This document shows positions 60,557-64,000 of a stretch of 64,000 nt of DNA, piece after piece. Each line of letters starts with the position of its first letter. Positions within the stretch are counted from its first letter, which is position 1. The position numbers and the translations under genes are program-made. The notes beneath the pieces are model-generated. The model did not search any database and was not told where the DNA came from. It saw nothing but the letters and a program-made list of their open reading frames with translations. The DNA is from Geodermatophilus arenarius (GTDB lineage: Bacteria; Actinomycetota; Actinomycetes; Mycobacteriales; Geodermatophilaceae): positions 1 to 64,000 of the forward strand of contig NZ_JBHSGR010000015.1 of the NCBI RefSeq assembly GCF_042654585.1. Direction: 5' to 3'.

Positions 60557-60739
60557 TCAGGCGGCGTCCGGCTCGGGGAACGGCTGGGGGAGGGGCCGGC
60601 GGACGGAGGGCCGGGCGGTCACCACGACCGGCCCGCCGCAGTTCCAGCAGGTCGGGTCGTCGTCACCGTCCTCCGCCACGTCCTGCCCGCCGACCTCGCA
60701 CGGCGCGCACGTCCACACCACCTCGACCCGGAGTTGCAC
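60557..60739 (-). CDS. Small zinc-ribbon protein, antisense within the fmd locus
   Basis: 60-aa protein from GTG 60739 (VQLRVEVVWTCAPCEVGGQD) with CAPC and, 20 residues later, CWNCGGPVV, so a CxxC/CxxC zinc ribbon. The start is fixed by GAGGAG seven bases upstream; longer in-frame forms have no SD. Recurs as a small CxxC protein in actinobacteria (general impression). It is transcribed toward fmdA, convergent, and divergent from the next acidic protein. Function unknown. Confidence 0.7.
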   Translation of the reverse strand: MQLRVEVVWTCAPCEVGGQDVAEDGDDDPTCWNCGGPVVVTARPSVRRPLPQPFPEPDAA

Positions 60740-60873
60740 GGATCGCTCCTCACACGAGCACTGCACGGCTCCCGGATGTTCGAGGCCGGGGAGACGGGTA
60801 CCCGGCGCGCCGTCCGCCCAACCGGGACCGGGGGTCACCGACCGTGGCGGGACGCCGGGGAGGGAGGCGGCAG

Positions 60874-61176
60874 GTGACCGACGAGGTCCCGCGGATCGAG
60901 CGCCACGAGGCGGCCGACCGCGCCGGCAAGGCCGCGCTGCGGGCGGCGCACGACCTCACCGTGGGGCTGTCGTCCGACGACGACGTGCCCGAGCCGGTCG
61001 TCGTCCGCCGGGGCGGTCCGCACCGCTCCGTCGGCGGGCTGGCCGACCTCATCGACAGCGCCCTGCAGGAGAACGAGGCCCTGCAGGAGGACGAGGGCCT
61101 GCAGGAGGACGAGGCCCTCGAGGAGGACGAGGCCGTCCGGGAGAACGAACGGGAGTCCGGGGAGCCGGGCTCCTGA
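60874..61176 (+). CDS. Acidic protein with six-residue C-terminal repeats, unknown
   Basis: 100-aa protein, GTG 60874 after GGGAGGGAGGCGGCAG. N-terminal part VTDEVPRIERHEAADRAGKA then a helical and basic stretch; from residue 64 five tandem six-residue units (LQENEA, LQEDEG, LQEDEA, LEEDEA, VRENER) coded by 18-bp repeats. These form a regular acidic, probably helical, tail. Not recognised in any family. It starts 76 bases before the amiS gene on the same strand, so they are probably co-transcribed. Copy number of the repeat may vary between strains. Confidence 0.65.
   Translation: MTDEVPRIERHEAADRAGKAALRAAHDLTVGLSSDDDVPEPVVVRRGGPHRSVGGLADLIDSALQENEALQEDEGLQEDEALEEDEAVRENERESGEPGS
61063..61152. 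repeat. 18-bp tandem repeats (five units) in the acidic gene
   Basis: Units at 61063, 61081, 61099, 61117 and 61135 of the type CTGCAGGAGGACGAGGCC; units 2-3 differ by one base, the last is decayed. In frame, encoding LQE(D/N)E(A/G). Confidence 0.9.
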
Positions 61177-61252
61177 CCGCCGGCGCGACCGCCGCCGGCA
61201 CCAGCCACGGGGGACGTCCGCACCGTCGCGGGACCCGAGGAGATGACCGCAC

Positions 61253-62008
61253 ATGGGAGCCGTGGGACTGCTGTACGTGGGAGCCGTCCTGGTCGTCAAC
61301 GGCCTGATGCTGCTGGGGCTGGTGGACGCCCGCGCCGCCGCCCCGCTCAACCTGTTCGTCGGGGCGCTGCAGGTGGTGACGCCGACCGTCCTGCTCGTCA
61401 CGGCCGACGGGGACACGGCCACGATCCTGGCCGCGTCGGGCCTCTACCTGTTCGGCTTCACGTACCTGTACGTGGGGATCAACCTGCTCGCCGGCCTCGA
61501 CGGCACGGGGCTGGGCTGGTTCTCGGCGTTCGTCGCGGCGTGCGCGCTGGTGTACGCCGGGCTGAACTTCTTCTACGTCGAGCCGCGGGACCCGGGCTTC
61601 GGCGTCATCTGGCTGTACTGGGCGGTGCTCTGGGCGCTGTTCTTCGTCGTCCTGGGGCTGAAGCGGGAGGAGTTCACCCGCTACACGGGCGCGATCGCCG
61701 TCGTCGCCGGGCTGCTCACCGCCGCCCTGCCCGCGTTCCTGCTGCTCACCGGCTCCTGGGCCGACTACACCGGCACGTGGGCGGTCATCCTGGCCATCGT
61801 CCTGGCGGCCAGCCTGGTGCTGGCGTACCCGCGGCTGCGGGGCCGCCCGCAGCCGGCCGTCCCGCCGGCCGCGCCGGTGCCGGCCGGGCCGCCGGCCTCG
61901 CCGGAGGGCGTGCCGGTCGCCCGGCAGGCCCCCGAGCGCGACACGGCGCGGCCCGCCGACCCGCGCGGCGGCGGGTCGTCCCAGGCGCCGGTCCAGGACC
62001 GGTCCTAG
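61253..62008 (+). CDS. amiS: AmiS/UreI family amide/urea channel
   Basis: 251-aa membrane protein with six to seven helices in the first 200 residues: LLYVGAVLVVNGLMLLGLVD, APLNLFVGALQVVTPTVLLV, GLYLFGFTYLYVGINLLAGL and GFGVIWLYWAVLWALFFVVL, all AmiS/UreI hallmarks. The last 50 residues are a disordered Pro/Ala-rich tail. These proteins are proton-gated or facilitated channels for short-chain amides or urea, so it should import formamide/acetamide for the formamidase 750 bases upstream. ATG 61253 with GAGGAG further upstream. Its TAG stop overlaps that of the convergent FMN reductase within CTAG. Confidence 0.9.
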   Translation: MGAVGLLYVGAVLVVNGLMLLGLVDARAAAPLNLFVGALQVVTPTVLLVTADGDTATILAASGLYLFGFTYLYVGINLLAGLDGTGLGWFSAFVAACALVYAGLNFFYVEPRDPGFGVIWLYWAVLWALFFVVLGLKREEFTRYTGAIAVVAGLLTAALPAFLLLTGSWADYTGTWAVILAIVLAASLVLAYPRLRGRPQPAVPPAAPVPAGPPASPEGVPVARQAPERDTARPADPRGGGSSQAPVQDRS

Positions 62009-62628
62009 GCGGTGCCCCGGAGGAGGTCCTCGAAGGAGGGGACGTCGGTGAACGGGTCGGCCGGGCGGGCCGCCGCCGGCCGGCCCGTGACGACGTCGGC
62101 CAGCTCGCCGGCCGCGCGGGTGATCCGCGCGGCCAGCTCCTGGCCGGCGCCGTCCCCGCCGGCCCAGTCCTCGCTCGCCGCGAAGACCGCCGTCGGCACG
62201 GTCACCGCGCGCAGGTAGCTGAACAGCGGCCGCACGGCGTGCTCGAGCACCAGCGAGTGCCGGGCGGTGCCGGCGGTCGCCGCGAGCAGCACCGGCGTGC
62301 CGGTGAGCGCGTCCTTGTCCAGCACGTCGACGAAGGACTTGAACAGGCCGCTGTAGGAGGCGGTGAACACCGGCGTGACCGCGATGACCGCGTCCGCGCC
62401 GGTCACCGTCGCGACCGCCGCGCGCAGCGCGGCGTTGGGGAAGCCGGTGACGAGCGCGTCCGCGACGTCGCGGGCGTGCTCGCGCAGCTCGACGACCTCG
62501 ACGGTGGCGTCCTCGCCGCGCTCGCGCAGCGCGGCGACGGTCGCCGCCGCGAGCCGGTCGGCCAGCAGCCGGGTCGACGACGGGACGCCGAGCCCCGCGC
62601 TGACGACGGCCAGGGTGCGGGTGGTCAT
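62005..62628 (-). CDS. NADPH-dependent FMN reductase (CE1759-like)
   Basis: 207-aa flavodoxin-like FMN reductase, TLAVVSAGLGVPSSTRLLAD (phosphate loop), VIAVTPVFTASYSGLFKSFV, LLAATAGTARHSLVLEHAVR. Supplies reduced FMN to the luciferase-like monooxygenase whose stop overlaps its ATG by 4 bases (62625-62628). The pairing of an FMN reductase of this type with a luciferase-like protein matches the CE1758/CE1759 pair known from Corynebacterium. Convergent with amiS, sharing a CTAG for both stop codons. Confidence 0.85.
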   Translation of the reverse strand: MTTRTLAVVSAGLGVPSSTRLLADRLAAATVAALRERGEDATVEVVELREHARDVADALVTGFPNAALRAAVATVTGADAVIAVTPVFTASYSGLFKSFVDVLDKDALTGTPVLLAATAGTARHSLVLEHAVRPLFSYLRAVTVPTAVFAASEDWAGGDGAGQELAARITRAAGELADVVTGRPAAARPADPFTDVPSFEDLLRGTA

Positions 62629-63782
62629 CGGACGGACACCTCCTCGCGGGCGTCGTCGGCACGGCCGGTGACGTCGTCACCCGCGGCGTACACCGTGGAG
62701 TCCTGCGCGCCGCCGCGCGCCGCCACCCGGGCGGCGTGGGTCGGGGCGTCGGGCACGTGCGCCGGCTTGAGCGCGGCGAACTCGCGGCGCAGCACCGGCA
62801 CGACCTCCTCGCCGAGCAGGTCCAGCTGCTCGAGCACGGTCTTCAGCGGCAGGCCGGCGTGGTCGATCAGGAACAGCTGCCGCTGGTAGTCGCCGACGTA
62901 GTCGCGGAAGCCGAGGGTGCGCTCGACGACCTGCTGCGGGCTGCCCACCGTCAGCGGCGTCTCCCGGGAGAAGTCCTCGAGCGAGGGCCCGTGCCCGTAG
63001 ACCGGCGCGTTGTCGAAGTAGGGCCGGAACTCGGCGACGGCGTCCTGGCTGTTCCTCCGCATGAACACCTGCCCGCCGAGGCCGACGATCGCCTGGTCGG
63101 CGGCGCCGTGGCCGTGGTGCTCGAACCGGGACCGGTAGAACTCCACCATCCGCTGGGTGTGCTCCTTCGGCCAGAAGATGTGGTTGTGGAAGAAGCCGTC
63201 GCCGTAGTAGGCGGCCTGCTCGGCGATCTGCGGCGAGCGGATCGAGCCGTGCCACACGAACGGCGGGACGCCGTCCAGCGGCCGCGGGGTGGAGGTGAAG
63301 CCCTGCAGCGGGGTGCGGAACCGGCCCTGCCAGTCCACGACCTCCTCGTCCCACAGCCGGCGCAGCAGCGCGTAGTTCTCCACCGCCAGCGGGATGCCGT
63401 TGCGGATGTCCTGGCCGAACCACGGGTAGACCGGGCCGGTGTTGCCGCGGCCCATCATCAGGTCGACGCGGCCGTCCGCGAGGTGCTGCAGCATCGCGTA
63501 GTCCTCGGCGATCTTCACCGGGTCGTTGGTGGTGATCAGCGTGGTCGACGTCGACAGCTGCAGCCGGGAGGTCTGCGCCGCGACGTAGGCCAGCGTGGTC
63601 GTGGGGGAGGACGAGAAGAACGGCGGGTTGTGGTGCTCACCGAGCGCGAAGACGTCGAGGCCCACCTCCTCGGCCTTCTTCGCGATGGTGACGACGGCCT
63701 TGATCCGCTCCGCCTCGCTCGGCGTCCGCCCCGTCGTCGGGTCGGTCGTGACGTCGCTGACCGTGAAGACCCCGAACTGCAT
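62625..63782 (-). CDS. Luciferase-like (LLM) FMN-dependent monooxygenase, CE1758-like
   Basis: 385-aa bacterial luciferase-family monooxygenase. Blocks: MQFGVFTVSDVTTDPTTGRT, EEVGLDVFALGEHHNPPFFS, TTNDPVKIAEDYAMLQHLAD, RVDLMMGRGNTGPVYPWFGQ and VPPFVWHGSIRSPQIAEQAA. Uses FMNH2 from the coupled reductase; substrate unknown (family acts on alkanesulfonates, aldehydes, xenobiotics). Start at ATG 63782 favoured by GGAGCACGAG just upstream; ATG 63794 is also in frame. The last 30 residues are a hydrophilic tail. A palindrome and TACAGT lie in the promoter. Confidence 0.88.
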   Translation of the reverse strand: MQFGVFTVSDVTTDPTTGRTPSEAERIKAVVTIAKKAEEVGLDVFALGEHHNPPFFSSSPTTTLAYVAAQTSRLQLSTSTTLITTNDPVKIAEDYAMLQHLADGRVDLMMGRGNTGPVYPWFGQDIRNGIPLAVENYALLRRLWDEEVVDWQGRFRTPLQGFTSTPRPLDGVPPFVWHGSIRSPQIAEQAAYYGDGFFHNHIFWPKEHTQRMVEFYRSRFEHHGHGAADQAIVGLGGQVFMRRNSQDAVAEFRPYFDNAPVYGHGPSLEDFSRETPLTVGSPQQVVERTLGFRDYVGDYQRQLFLIDHAGLPLKTVLEQLDLLGEEVVPVLRREFAALKPAHVPDAPTHAARVAARGGAQDSTVYAAGDDVTGRADDAREEVSVR

Positions 63783-64000
63783 CTCGTGCTCCATGTGGTT
63801 GAGAGTGCAACTACTGTACCCGGCCCAACGACCTGCCCCCGCCGGGCATTCCCGGCGCCTCCGTGACCGTACTGAGACCTCTCGACCGCGCTCGGTGACC
63901 GGCCCGGCACGTCCGGGCGCGACCGGTCCGGACGCCCCGCGCGCGTCCGTGTCGACCCGTCCGGCCGCACCCGGCGGGTGGAACTCTGTGATCACCCCCG
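63783..64000. other. Promoter region of the LLM operon and window end
   Basis: 218 bases. Contains the operator candidate at 63798-63811 and TACAGT on the minus strand (63818-63813). Beyond about 63830 nothing recognisable before the window edge; a minus-strand frame open from 63995 lacks an SD and is not called. Confidence 0.4.
63798..63811. promoter_or_regulatory. Small palindrome in the LLM promoter
   Basis: GTTG-AGAGTG-CAAC, 4-bp arms, in a region of lower GC between a TACAGT -10-like box (63818-63813, minus) and the LLM start. Size and position suit a MarR-like or similar operator overlapping the transcription start, but the arms are short. Confidence 0.35.

Noticed and set aside
60796..60801. 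GGGTAC before the acidic repeat gene as a SigF promoter
   Set aside because: Nearest GTT (60778-60780) gives a 12-base spacer and the -35 does not match GNNTN at 14-16; too weak to claim.
63816..63821. GGGTAC on the minus strand in the LLM promoter as a SigF box
   Set aside because: Region upstream is GC-only with no -35; the overlapping TACAGT is an equally good normal -10.
63795..63995. N-terminal extension of the LLM protein to 63995
   Set aside because: Arg/Gly/Ala-rich with no homology to LLM proteins and crosses the promoter region; the conserved protein starts at MQFGVFTV.

Overview
The window is chromosomal DNA of a very high-GC actinobacterium. There are no rRNA or tRNA genes, no CRISPR array and no insertion sequence that I can see. 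Codon use (almost exclusively G/C third positions), many GTG starts, an F420-type reductase, a mycobacterial-type fabG-inhA-hemH run, a Ku/ligase/polymerase repair block and a SigF partner-switching locus fit a desiccation- and radiation-tolerant soil/rock actinobacterium. Geodermatophilaceae (Blastococcus, Geodermatophilus, Modestobacter) is my best guess, an inference from gene content only.

Layout. (1) 1-4.4 kb: NlpC/P60 peptidoglycan hydrolase (cut by the window edge), moxR, DUF58 and VWA genes. (2) 4.4-13.7 kb: an accessory stretch with a quinone oxidoreductase and its duplicated 5' fragment flanking a hemerythrin gene, msrA, an alpha/beta hydrolase, a UvrC-like GIY-YIG nuclease, DAHP synthase, lhgO and a wrecked ferredoxin/P450 pair. 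(3) 13.7-21 kb: patatin, fabG, inhA, ferrochelatase, a methyltransferase, a conserved unknown, NfeD and SPFH. Regions 1 and 3 together reproduce the order of M. tuberculosis Rv1477-Rv1488, so region 2 is an insertion or divergence relative to that order. (4) 21-27 kb: sigF and rsbW transcribed away from a PAS-PP2C-kinase-STAS fusion protein (Rv1364c-like), followed by topoisomerase IB, a lone STAS protein and stress-type small proteins. (5) 27.2-34 kb: DUF1360, Ku, a stand-alone ligase, a stand-alone LigD-type polymerase, purU, and a Fur-type regulator translationally coupled to a catalase. (6) 34-46.5 kb: MFS, PAC2, two AI-2E/PerM exporters, an F420-type PPOX protein, a dienelactone hydrolase/ankyrin pair, DUF350, an SDR and a KhtT/KhtU-like K+/H+ antiporter. 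(7) 46.5-57 kb: SGNH hydrolase, F420/NADP oxidoreductase, a 954-aa FAD/Fe-S dehydrogenase, cupin, an MFS pump with a facing TetR gene and a perfect palindromic operator, a second MFS and a gluconate-type kinase. (8) 57-64 kb: a glutamate-synthase-like FMN protein, an FmdB/formamidase/AmiS amide module with two small unknown proteins, and an FMN reductase plus luciferase-like monooxygenase pair.

Common theme (inference): much of the window concerns envelope maintenance and survival of oxidative, desiccation and DNA-damage stress, plausibly coordinated by the SigF locus. A GTTT/GGGTAC promoter upstream of rsbW-sigF suggests autoregulation. Observations most worth following up: the SigF locus with its degenerate RsbW N-box and hexanucleotide repeat, the qor-fragment duplication around hemerythrin, the formamide module with a tandem-repeat acidic protein, the pseudogenised P450, a likely non-AUG (ATC) start for DAHP synthase, and a 40-bp dispersed repeat at gene 3' ends.
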